In this document: positions 1 through 12,800 of the stretch, piece after piece
Numbering within the stretch: position 1 is the stretch's first letter
How the letters are laid out: each line of letters begins with the position of its first letter
Assembly (NCBI GenBank): GCA_963576565.1
Contig: OY755046.1
Span: 71,355,719-71,419,718 of the forward strand
From: Aspidapion aeneum
Taxonomy: Eukaryota; Arthropoda; Insecta; Coleoptera; Brentidae
Reading direction: 5' to 3'
DNA: 64,000 nucleotides
Program-made: the position numbers and the translations under genes
Notes under the pieces: generated by a model
Seen by the model: only the letters and a program-made list of their open reading frames with translations
Database searches by the model: none
Told to the model about the DNA's origin: nothing

Positions 1-39
1 TGTTTTATTTTGAATTGTTTGGAAAACCCAACCTTAAAG

Positions 40-235
40 TTACAATTACAAAAATTACAAAAATACAAAAATTACAAAAATTACAAATATTACAAAAATA
101 CAAAAATACAAAAATTACAAAAATTACCAGAATTACAAAAATTACCAAAATTACCAAAATTACCAGAATTACTAGAATTACCAGAATTACAATAATTACA
201 AAATTACAAAAATTACAAAAAAATTTTTTTTCTTT
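40..235. repeat. A/T-rich minisatellite (AAAATTAC-like units)
   Basis: Irregular tandem units of 8-12 bases of the form aaaattac, drifting into attaccag units between 125 and 190. It lies in the ACLY intron that enters the window from the left. The lysine/leucine-rich short ORFs across it are translations of the repeat, not genes. Confidence 0.85.
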
Positions 236-543
236 TTTAAATAAGTTTATTATTTTTTCCTGGTGGAAAAAATAATAGACTTAAATTAAATTTCAGAGAT
301 GAATAGTCAAAACAATGTCAAAGTTTCAAGATGAGTGGTTAACTAGAAAAGACGGTAACAAGTATTTGATATCACAGTGGGGTTTGGCTTAATCGGCCAT
401 TTGGTAGGGGACCAAAAAAAAAAACCTAATTTTTATTCATATTTCCTTCATATTTTTTTTCTTAATTTAATATTTTTATTGTTTTTATTAAAAAATTTCA
501 TATTTTTCATATTATTTTCCTGTTTATCTGTTGAGAGCCGTGG
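225..543. mobile_element. Truncated copy of the dispersed element also seen at 7607-8433
   Basis: This stretch matches 8123-8434 almost base for base, including the shared ttcctggtggaaaaaat segment, the catatttcc/tcatatttt runs and the terminus gttgagagcc. Only the right end is present; the left end is lost in the minisatellite. It contains no coding sequence. It sits in an ACLY intron, 90 bases before the first exon of the window. Confidence 0.75.
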
Positions 544-633
544 TAATATAAATTTGATTGATGATTTTATTTGGTACAGAGTTTCTCTACTTTTTGCCAA
601 TACTTTATACTAAATAATTTGTATTATCATTAG

Positions 634-896
634 ATCTGCCTATCAAAGTACCGTGGATACTCTGGAATTTCCACAAATCAGGACTATAGCCATAATTGCC
701 GAAGGCATTCCAGAAAATATGACAAGGAAACTTATCAAAGTTGCCGACGAAAAAAAGGTGTCAATCATTGGTCCAGCCACGGTGGGCGGAGTCAAACCGG
801 GTTGCTTTAAAATCGGCAACACTGGAGGAATGTTGGACAACATTCTGCACTCGAAACTGTACCGTCCCGGCAGTGTTGCCTATGTTTCCAAGTCAG
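634..896 (+). CDS. ACLY: ACLY exon (first in window)
   Basis: The acceptor is ...catTAG before 634 and the donor GTAAGA begins at 897. The exon starts with the last base of a split codon (phase 2) and ends after the first base of a glycine codon. It encodes the [13 protein letters not shown] region and the [17 protein letters not shown] motif of the succinyl-CoA-synthetase-like part. Confidence 0.96.
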
Positions 897-3800
897 GTAA
901 GAATAATTTTCTCATTTTTTTTTCTCAGGCACCAGCACCTTTTTCGCGATTACTCACGAATGCTTTGGCGTAGAGCAATGAAATTTGGCACAAATATTGA
1001 GAACAGATGGATGGTCAAAAATGTTGATTTTGAATAAAATTGGAAAATTTTAAGTAGGGAAAATAGGGGAAAAGTTTTTCAAACTGGTAAAAACATTTCA
1101 TTTTAAAATTTATATTGGAGAACTTGGCTATACTTTTATCTCAATTCTTTTTACGGAATACCATTTTTGCATACTTGGCTTTTTTTTACATGAAATGTTT
1201 TTGTTATGATAAACTTTTAATAAAAACCCAAAATAATCCTACAAATTTTATTGTATGATACCAATGGAAATATTGTTAAACATCTTTTTATAAATAATTA
1301 AACTCAAATTCGAAAATCAATGCTGCAACAGTTTTAAAAGTGTTTGATATAAAAATTTGTTTGGTAAACTTATCACGTCCTTGCAATGCAACTATAGGTA
1401 AATTTAGTGGGAATAAGGACACTGTTGTTCTGGTAAATATACGTTTTAATCCATCGGTAACGTTTCGACAATGGTTTTTGAATGATGAAGACAAAAACCA
1501 TTGTCGAAACGTTACCGATGAATTAAAACGTATATTTACCAGAACAACAGTGTCCTTATTCCCACTAAATTTACCTATAATAAAAATTTGTCAATTTTTT
1601 CCAATACAAATTTGCAAAGCATATTCATCCGTATGTTTTCTATATTAGAACTTGTTTATTTTGATCTAGGTGGTATGTCCAACGAACTAAACAACATCGT
1701 CTCGAAAGCGACAGATGGCGTGTTTGAAGGCGTGGCCATAGGCGGGGACAGATACCCGGGAACTACCTTTATGGATCACATCAAGCGATACCAAGCCGAC
1801 GAAAACGTTAAAATGATTGTTCTTCTTGGAGAAGTAGGCGGTACCGAAGAATACCTAGTATGTGAGGCGCTGAAGGAGCACAAACTTACTAAACCCATTG
1901 TGGCGTGGTGTATAGGTAAGTTATTACTACTACTATTTCTATTTCGGTTTAGAAAGTTTTTCTACGTTGTCCGACACCTATTCTCCAGCTCCTTCGATCT
2001 TCACAATCATCTTTTATCAGGTTTTTTTGACTCATTGATCTTTGGATTGACTGTTACCATTCCAGTTTAGGACGCCCTCTTTTTCTGCGCCCTATTGGTT
2101 GCCATTCTAGAACCTGCTTTGGTAATCTTTCGTCGTTCATCCGTTGTACATGGTCGAACCGTATCAGTTGTCTTTTAGTGATGTCATCCATTATGCTTCC
2201 CTCGATTCTCATTCTTTATTTTATGGTCTCATTTCTTATATGATCTGTTCTAGATATTCTCATTGGTCTTCTTATACAGGGTTCGTCAACGATCGTTTGG
2301 CCATTGAAAATATGTGAATTGAAGTAAGATCGCTATTTAAATAAATGGCACTAAGAGAGATAAATAGTTTAGCGCTGTTGCCAAGTTAGCAATTCAAGAA
2401 AATGGTTTTCTTTTCGGGACGTTACTCTTACCGGCTGAGTGGGCTCAACAGGGAGGACGGTTTGAGCATCTAATAAATAAAAAGTAGAGCTTAAACGGTA
2501 TTGAAACCTGCTTTGTAGGGTCTGCCGGTGTTTCATTTTTGAAATGCCGGATTTTTCTTACCGGACTGGAAGAGTAATAATACTCGGAAGGTTATTAATT
2601 TAAGAAAAAACCCCTGGATTTTAATTGCTGTAGCGCCATCTCTTAGATATCATTTGAACTATATGATTAATAATCAACACTGCAAATCCGTAAAATGTTA
2701 CTCTTACCGGCTGAGTAGGCTCAACAGGGAGGACGGTTTGAGCATCTAATAAATAAAAAGTAGAGCTTAAACCATTGGCGTAGCTAGCCTTGCTTTTCAG
2801 GGGGGGCCGTGGCCCCGGTCTATCTTGAACAAAAAGCAAACATAGGTTTTAAAGAGTCGTGCAAAGTGTGCAATGAATAAAAAAAAATACGCGCATGTTC
2901 TAATATTTTAATATAACAAATTTAATAATACATTTACCAACTTATTTATATGTATACACAGGAAGTATGTGATTCAGCAATTCTACAAAGAAAGTTTTCT
3001 ACGTCGCTGACTGAAAGCGTCTACCACACTGTCTAAGTCGACCTCAACATCTTTTTCTATGAATAACAATGACAAACCTGAGTGTCTCTCTTGAGTCGTA
3101 GTTGTTCTAAGCCAATTAAAAACTCTCCTCATGGCAGAGAAAGACCTCTCGCAAGTTGCACTTGAAATTGGAAGAATACTCGCAACTTTAAAAAGTTGGT
3201 AGAGGTTTGGATAGGTGTTTTCTGCTATATGTTGTTTGATAGAATCATGACCAACAGTTTGATTTAACCGAAAAATACAATTCTTTAAAACGGTCATTTC
3301 TGCTCTTAGAGTAGAAGTATTAATATTAAAAATTTCCCGGTATTGCTCGACGAATTTATTCCATTTAACGACGTGGGAAAACTTAATATGAAAATGGTTA
3401 TGAAATTGTCACCAAAATCGGAAAATTTTCATAAGACACTAAACGCTAACCTCAAAAAAACTAAAAAGATAATTATATTTATTTTAGAAAAACAGTTTAA
3501 AAAGGTCTTTTATAACCTTACGACATCTACAACCCGATTTCGGAAACAGAGGGGCAAAGGTCGCTGTCTTTATTAAATGCGAAATTTAACTTACACTATA
3601 ATATTTTACAAGATGTCGCCAATATGTATGAAATATTCAATATGCATAATTATGTTTAAATTTAAAAAATATTTTCGGGAAATTGCATAAGTGCAGAAAA
3701 GTTACCGATAATTTAAAGAGAAAAAGCCTAATTCCGCAAGACAAGGGCTTTTTCCTGAAATGTAAACATTATCTGAATGATTTTAAATTTTAATGCACCT

Positions 3801-6800
3801 ATTTTATTTGAATATTTCCCGAATAATAATAGAAAAGTATGTATTTTCAGCGTCATGTTCTTTTACTAGTAGTCGGTAGGGGAGGCCTAAAATATCTTAG
3901 GGGGGGCCTGAGGGACTTCAGGGGGGGGGGGGCAGCCCCCCCCCGCCCCCCCCCCCCTAGCTACGCCAATGGCTTAAACTGTATTAAAACCTGCTTCGTA
4001 GGGTTTACTGGTGTTTCATTTTTGAAATGCCGGATTTTTCTTACCGGACTGGAAGAGTAATAATACTCGGAAGGTTATTAATTTAAGAAAAAAACCCTTG
4101 ATTTTAATTGCTGTAGCGCCATCTCTTAGATATCATTTGAACTGTATGACTAATAATCAATACTGCGAATCCGTAATTAAGTGTACAGGTAGTGTAGTAA
4201 GGAGGTTACCACACGCACAAACAAAATATTTAAGCGCGACTTTAATAAAAGAGCAAGGTTATTGGTAAGAAAAAATATTAAAAAGTTGAATTTTTCTCCA
4301 GTTAATGTTTCCTAATTAAAGCTAAAATAACGAAATAAATAATAATGACTATTTCTTCGTCTTTTAAAAGTGGAAATCTTACTGTGGTTGCTCCTGTTTA
4401 GTAATAAAAAACTATTAATGAATTTTGAGTCACAGCGGCAACCGCGTCTTTGGTCCCTCACTGACTTTTTGATTTCCATAAGTTCATCCTTTTTTATACG
4501 CTTTTCATAAAGGCTAAACGATCGAAGTCGAGCCCTGTATAATTACGTGCCAATATAACCAGCTTTATTTGTTTGACAGGTACTTGCGCAACGATGTTTA
4601 CATCAGACGTCCAGTTCGGCCACGCAGGCTCATTTGCCAATTCTCAAATGGAGACCGCAATTGCCAAAAACAAAGCCTTGGCTGATGCTGGGGCGCATGT
4701 GCCCAAATCTTTTGACACATTAGGTAAGTTCCTGTTTCTAGGTATGGATTTCTTCAGAAATATCGGTCTTTAAGCAATAGGAAATTTAGTACCCGTGAAT
4801 TTAAAAATCAAACAAGTTTCGTGGCTAATTGGGCAAAAAGGAGTTTTTGTTTCTCTCATATTTTTCCGTGGGTAGCTTAAAAGCTTAACTCACGGGGGTC
4901 CAAGATCTAATGGACATCTAATAGGTGTTGACAGTTAACTGTTTCGTCCTTATGGGACTCCACAGGACACTGCTTGGTCAATGTGACGCTCTTGCAAAGT
5001 TAATTAGACGGTTTTGTCTCTAATCCTATGTAAATAGTGAGAAAACTGTCGCAAGAAGCGCCATCTACCGAGATACGAGAGAAACCAAAACAAAAGCAGG
5101 CGAAATAAACTGCTAAACATATCGATCAATGAAAAGATCGATTACAACTAAAAAGAAACAAATTAATCCGTGACCTACGACAGCTCTTCTGCCTTTCAGG
5201 CCAGATCAACGCTAATTGAGGTTAAGCTTTCAAGCTACCCACGGAAAAATATGAGAGAAACAAAAACTCCTTTTTACCCGATTAGCCATGAAACTTGTTT
5301 GATTATTAAGCAATAGTTTTGTTTTCAATCATGTCCGCATTTTGATGGAATATCCCATAATGTTTTTATATTGACATTTTGACATATATGACATTATATT
5401 TTGACAGGTGAGGTTATTAAGAGCGTCTACGATCAGCTAGTGCAACACGGTGTTATTGTACCTGCCCCCGAAGTTCCCCCTCCCACCGTACCGATGGATT
5501 ACAATTGGGCCCGTGAATTGGGACTTATCAGAAAGCCTGCCAGTTTTATGACTTCCATTTGCGACGAGAGAGGGCAGGAGTTGATCTATGCAGGTTAGAT
5601 ATCTCTCGTAAATTACTTCACTGCTAAATAGGTTAAATAAACATTTTGACAGTTGTTTTACACCACCAGACGGTGTTGCTAACCCTACGGATTTATCTGT
5701 AGATTTACGGATTTTGGATTTCGATCTCCGATATCCGATTTTGGATCCAAATCTACAGATTTTTGGCAATTTTACTAAAAAATCGAAAACATCGAAACAC
5801 AACGGCGGCCGCGCCTCATTCCTCCTTATCAGTCCTCAGACTTTTTTTCCTACATTTTAATCATTTTGTAAAAAGGGTTTGCTTGGATCAGTGCCCTTAT
5901 TTTTCTAGACATCTAGCGGACGGTCGTTGCAACATTATTTAGAACGAATTGTATTACTTCGCGCGTTGTTTGATGGGGAGTCAAACAACGCTTCGCGCCA
6001 CGAAAGTTAAACTATGTTTTACGCTCAGAGTAATAACATATAAAGAGAAGTAGTAGCCCCGGTTTCGGCGGTCATTCATTCATTTGTTGGTAAACAATGT
6101 AGCTTTTCCGCTGTTGCCGCCTCCTCTGCCTCTGTAAAATTTTATAAATAATAAGTAAGGTTCAACTTCTTACCTTACCAAAATATATAGTGCTTTGAGT
6201 TGGTTAGGCTATTCAAACCGTGCGATAATTTGTCATGCGCTTACTAGCTCGCGTCGCGTCGTTTTATGCTGTGTATTTCTTATTACAATCTGATAACATA
6301 ATTTATGAACGGCCCCTTTTCGCACAATTTTTTCAGGACGTGGCAACAGGTGTATGACATCATATTACGGATTTCGTGTTAGCAGGGCCGGGTTTCGTTT
6401 TGAGCTACTTGGACTATATCCCCAGGTAAAAAGGAATCCTTTTTCCTATTGTAGAGGAGTGAGTGAGTGGCAATTTCGACGTTTTTTGAAATTTCGTAAC
6501 TACTTTATAAAAGTCCATGAAACTTGGAGGGTTGTTAACTCTATGAAGGTCTACGACTGTGCAAAGTATGAGATTCGTAGCTCTTTCCGAAGTAGAGTTT
6601 TGGATAGGTCAAATATGGGCTGAAATGTTTCAAGAAAAGATGGTACGGCAGCGCGAACTTGGCGAGGCACTGCCGTGCCCTCAGATAAAGACAATGGAAG
6701 TCCAAAGTTTTATTTCTACTCAATCATTGTCTACGAGTTTGAAACAAAAGATTATTTTTTCACTTATATAATGGCAACAAGTTTAATTAGGTGGGTCCTC

Positions 6801-9800
6801 AAGTCGTGAACGGTTAGCCCAGATATTCCTAAGCTCTAAGGTCGACACTGACAGTAACATGTGTTTGTATTAAATGCAGTGTTGTCTTGGCCGGCGGACT
6901 CGGCATATTGAATTTTTGGTGTTTTTTTCTGTGTGCTGAGTTTTATTTTTGTAAAAAAGAACTTAGTTGGACGTAAAAATAAACAAGAAGTGCTATATTT
7001 CTGAAAATATTGTGAACATTCGGCCCAGTGTGGTTTTTTCGAGATGATTCCAGTGACGCAGCTATGTTGCCATCGCCGGGGATTCTGCAAATTCTAAGTT
7101 TTTAGGAATGACCGCCACGAATAGGGAAAATTTACACGGGGCCGCGGTTGACTTCTTCTCTTTATATTATTATTACTCTAAGGTTGTACGTTATGTATGT
7201 TGCACTAGAAAATATTAGTGTTTGTACGTACCTTAACTAAATAAAAAAGGTTAAAAAAGTACGTACTTTTTATTTCTTTTAATTATAACGGTTTATCCGT
7301 TTAAAAAATTGGCGGCACTGCAAAAAAGTTTATTTGGATCCGTTGGACCGGAGCAGTAGGTACCGTACCGTTCTCGTGCAATTCCGAACTAAAAAAGTTG
7401 TGTACTCCTGTCACTGTCAAAAAAAGAAAAAAATCAAACCAATATAAACTTTTTAATTGTAAAAAAGCACCTTTTTTTGTTTTTAGTCTTCTTTGAACCT
7501 ACGGATTTCTACAGATTTTTCGCGTTCACGCTACGGATTTTCGCTTTCCAATAGTTGGCAACACTGCCACCAGAGCTAAAGATAAACCTAAAATACTAAA
7601 AACTGACAGGGCTCTCAGTACCTTCATATTTTATGAAAATGTTCAAATTATTTTTTCAGACTTCATAAAACTTCATATATTTTGAAAAACCTTCATATTT
7701 TCCCCAATGAAGATGAACTGAGGGGCTAAAAGAGAGTTATTGGAATAAGGCACGGATGAGACCAGGCAGCAATAAGGCCAGGCCTTATTTAGTTTTGCAT
7801 TGTAAGATGCTTTAATTATAACATCAGCTGTTTTAAAACCCAAAATAAATAGGTTCTGGCCTAATTAAGGATAAATAAATCAGGCCTTATTTAGTTCGAG
7901 CCTTAAAACAGCTGGTAAGTCATAATTGAAGCATCTTACAATGTAAAACTGTCTAAATTAGACCTGGCCTTATTTGGGCCTGGTCTTATCCGTGCCTTTT
8001 TCCAATAACTTTCTAATGTTTCTTTCAGTGACTACTGTTAATGCAAGTACAAATTTAAAATTACCTCTTCAGTCTTGTTAATACATAAATGGGGAGATAA
8101 TTTTGATTTTAGGAAAAAAGTTGTATTTCTTTTTTAAATAAGTTTATTATTTTTTCCTGGTGGAAAAAATAATAGACTTAAATTAAATTTCAGAGATGAA
8201 TGGTCAAAACAATGTCAAAGTTGCAAGATGGGTGGTTAACTAAAAAAGACGGTAACAAGTATTTGATATCACAGTAAGGTTTGGCTTAACCAGCCATTTG
8301 GTAGGAGCCCAAAAAAAAAAACTTAATTTTTATTCATATTTCCTTCATATTTTTTTTCTTAATATATTTTTCATGTTTTTAAAAAATTTCATATTTTTCA
8401 TATTATTTTCCTATTTATCTGTTGAGAGCCCTGAACTGATTTTTCTAGCTCATTAAGGAAATCTACTGATTTTTTAAAATTTCACCATGCAAGCCTGCTT
8501 GTAAGAGTAGTCAGGCAAACCCTATTTACATAAATATATTATTTTATTTCCAGGTATGCCAATTAGTGACGTACTGAAAAAAGAAGTCGGCCTTGGAGGT
8601 GTCATTTCCCTTTTGTGGTTCCAACGGTGTCTTCCTCCCTACTGCTGCAAATTCTTCGAGATGTGTTTGATGGTTACTGCGGATCACGGTCCTGCTGTCT
8701 CAGGTAAAAAAAACAGATTTTTGTGCAATTTTGACATCTTAAAAGATGTGCTTTATTTCATTTTGTTCAAAATGTCTTCTGTTCTTGGTATTGGGTATCT
8801 ACTTCTTTTAAGTGACTGATTAACGGTTGCTTTATAGTCACCGCAAATTCGAATTTTGTTGTTGTTCTTTGGTATGATAACTATATATATATATATATAT
8901 TTATCGGTTTCACAACGTTCTACGTCTTCCGATACCCAATCTCCACTCGTTTCTGTTTGCCCATAATTTATCATCTAGGCCTCTTATTCTTATTTCACTG
9001 TCTACTCCTTCTCTCCAGCTTCTCCTTGGCCGTCCTCATTTTCTTCGGCCAGTTGGTTTCCATTGTAGTATTTGTTTAGGTAGTCTTGCATCATTCATTC
9101 TTTGTACATGTCCGTACCACACCAGTTGTTGTTCTTATATCATCTACTAAAGTACGTTCACCCACTGTCATAATTTCTCTTATTCTTTGATTTGTAACTC
9201 TTTCTCTTTTTGATTTCCCTGCTGCTCTTCTCCAATAGTCCATCTCCGTAGCGGAAAGCATTTTTTCTGTTCTATGCTTGATTAGCCATACTTCTGAGCC
9301 GTATGTAATAATACTTTTTACAATGATGTTATATTAAGCTTTTTGTTATGTTTTGATATACTTTGGTCCCAAATTATTCCATTTAATAAAGGTATTGCTT
9401 TTCTTCCTTGTACGTTTCGATATTTTATAGCTTTGTCTAGTGTTCCGTCAGCTGTAATTTTTAGACCTAGGTATTTATACTCATCACAGGACTGAATTCG
9501 CTGCCCGGTATTTAAGATTAGATCCTGTTTCATTCCACCGATACACATATACTCTGTCTTATTGAGATTAACCTCTAGTCCCCACTTATTGTACTCTTCT
9601 ATTAGTTTTCGTGTCATATATTCGAGGTCGTCATAATCCTGAGCCACTACTATCTGATCATCGGCGAAACATAAAGTATACAAGGTGGTTTCGTCCAACG
9701 AAATTCCCATGTTTTGGCATTTTCTCTTCCATACTTTAAGGACTTGTTCCAAGTATATCTTGAAGAGTGTAGGCGAGATACAGCAACCTTGTTTAAGACC

Positions 9801-12800
9801 TTTATTTACTTGAAAGCCTTTGGTTAGTTTTGCTTTTATTTTAACTTTTGCCTTACTATTGCGGTATAACTCTTTGATGGCCTTAATTAGTTGTACGCTT
9901 ATGTTTGTGTTTTCCAACGCTTTCCATAGTAGATTTAGTGGTATACTATCATATGCCTTCTGCAGATCGACGTAAAGCAGATACAGCTCTTGTCCGTATG
10001 CCATTTTCTTTTCAATAACTTGGGTTATACAAAAGAGATGATCAGAAGTCGATCTACCCGCCCTGAAACCGGCTTGTTCTTCTGCGTCCATGTCTTTATA
10101 TTCGCTTTCCACTTTATTTCTTATTATTTTACCGTATATTCTGCTTAGCGTACTAGTCACAGATATACCTCTATAATTGTCACATATATGTTTCCGTCCT
10201 TTTTTGTGTATTGTGGATATATATGACGTTTTCCACTCAGTTGGTACTACAGTTCCATTTAAATATTTTTGGAAAAAATTCCGTAATCTCCAAAACAGTT
10301 CTTCAGTGCCATATTTAATAAGTTCAGCTGGGATATTTCCGAGTCCGGCAGATTTACCGCTTTTTAAGGTTGTGCACACGTTTTTGGTATGATAACTAAT
10401 AGCGTATAATCCATTATTTCTGTGATCGAAACTGTCTACTTTTCGCCCAGTTAAAATTGGTTTGCATAGTGGACTGTAAATCGAAATTAGAATTTTATAT
10501 TTTATTTTATTTTTTAGAATTATTATGGATTATGTTTATTTTAATTTTACAAGCATTTAAGTTGGCCGATAATATCAAGCTGAAAGGGTAGCAATTCCTC
10601 TAAATAAAAATATATGATTACTAAAAAAACCAGCTCCGCTCAAAACTTAGCACTAAAATTATGCACTAAAAAATTATTATTGTTAATATAATTTTATAAG
10701 CGAATTTCGACACTAAAAAATATAATCACTTACTGCTGTGCTGTCTTCATTCCAGATCCTGGAAGGCCTTCCAAAGAGATGACTCCATGTGTCCAGCTTC
10801 TATTCCAGTAATATTGAGCACACGCGTATTCGCATTAATTAGCAAAAGTGAAAATTTTGTTGTGTGATTTGGTTTAATGTTAAATATATTTTTATTAATC
10901 ATAGCCGAAAAACGTGCAGGCGGAATTCATTTTCACGTATTTCTTATCAGAAAAAAATGCATTGTTTATTTTTAAACTGTTCGGTTGATCGTGAGAGACT
11001 CGCTGGAGGCGCGAAAGCAACCGTTCATTATTGAATTCACAAGCGACTTCGCGCATATATGTCCAGTTTTAACTTTTAGAAAGGTGCTAAGGGAGTTTCA
11101 CTGGTGTATTTTTATTTTAATTTAAAAGTAGAAAAATGGATTTAAGATTTTATTCTTAATTAAAATTATTTTACCAACTAATTAACCATTTAATTATGAT
11201 TGATTAGAGTAACTTATAGGAAGCCCAATTATGGCCTAATTAATTGAAAAGGCCGTATTTAAAAATATAGTAAAAACAAAAATGCCTAAAAAATTAAATT
11301 AAACAAAATAAATTATTTTTCAAAATATACAACACAGCTAAAGCAGAATATAACAGATCCCCATATTTATACAATTTTATTTTAATTTTTCAGGTGCACA
11401 CAATACCATAGTTTGTGCCAGGGCAGGCAAAGATTTGGTTAGTAGTTTGGTATCAGGTCTTCTGACAATTGGAGACAGGTTCGGTGGCGCCCTCGACGGT
11501 GCAGCCAAGCACTTCAGTGAAGCCTACGACACAGGTAAGGCCTGATTCACACCCTTGCTTTTTTTCTGCTAGTGTCTACTACCATCTTTTACGGCTATAC
11601 CGATTTTGACAAAAATGTGTCGTTGAATTTCTACTGATCCCGAAGGTGCTATAGGCTATATTTTTTTTTATACAGGAATCAACATGGCGGTCTTTAGACG
11701 CCATTTTGTCACTTGATGTAGGCCGCATACGAATTATCTAAATTTCAGGCGATTTTATTGAAATTCCGTTGATTACCCATTGCAAATGTTCTTGTAACTA
11801 CCAGTCGCAGTTTTTTTTTTAATTTGTCAAACACACTGTATTTATTGTATTACTATCTAGTCAGTAAGACTAATTAGAAATGTTGTTTTAACTTAATTTA
11901 CTAGAAAAGTCAGATTTAAACTTAGGGTTCACTCAACAGTTCTTCCCGCTTTGTTTAGTCTGTAACTCACAATTGTGTTGTGTTTATAGCATTATTTTGT
12001 TTTATATAATTCACTTAGTTTACTAGCTCAAACGGCTTCACTCTTTTTAGTCTTCGAACTAGCATAGTAATTAATTGTAGATTTCTCCAGGGGTAAGTCC
12101 TTGAACCATTGTTAAAGGAGAAGAAACGAAAATTCCTGCTTACTTCACAAATATTTTATTGTCTAATCACGACGCGTTTCGGTTTTTAAAAAACCATTAT
12201 TAAGTGGTCTGGTCTGTAAGAATAATGAAAAAATATAATTAAATTATAATATTTAAAATAAAATATGCTAAAAAATACTTACAGACAGTTAAGAATCATC
12301 TTTGAAACAAATGAAAAACTGGAACACAAAATTAAAAAACATTTAAAACAGTCTAAAACAACATACAGATTAAAAATCAGTCAAACGGACATAAACACGT
12401 AATTTTTATAAAATACAATTAATATGGAGAATAATTTTAGAATGTTACATGATACCCAAAAAGGCAGAAAATTGAATTTTTTGGAAAATTTTGAGATTGC
12501 TGAACTCGAAATTGAACAATCGTCAGTTAGTTTAAATGAAACCACTACTAACGCCCACTTCAAAGAGGTAGCTAAAGTTTTAAACAATTTCAAATCAGAT
12601 TTCTTTGTCTGCTTTTATTTATTGATTTGGTCAATTTTAAATTGTTTCTGTTCATTTATTACATTATTTATTTTATGTAAGATGTCGCTTTGTACCTGTT
12701 TCGGATATCTGGGTTTTGTTTATATTATTTATTATTTATTATTTTAACCTATATCTTCTTTGTCAATTAATTGTATTTTATAAAAATTACGTGTTTATGT

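Noticed and set aside
10..275. Lysine/leucine-rich ORFs at the left edge
   Set aside because: They translate an A/T-rich minisatellite in two frames at once, so they are not genes.
653..973. ORF running through the ACLY exon end to 973
   Set aside because: The part after 896 is intron read-through. The GTAAGA donor and family homology place the exon end at 896.
12424..12747. 107-residue ORF in the ACLY intron as a host gene
   Set aside because: Its start matches the region before GIY-YIG in Penelope-like elements and it lies inside an insertion with a 10-bp target duplication.
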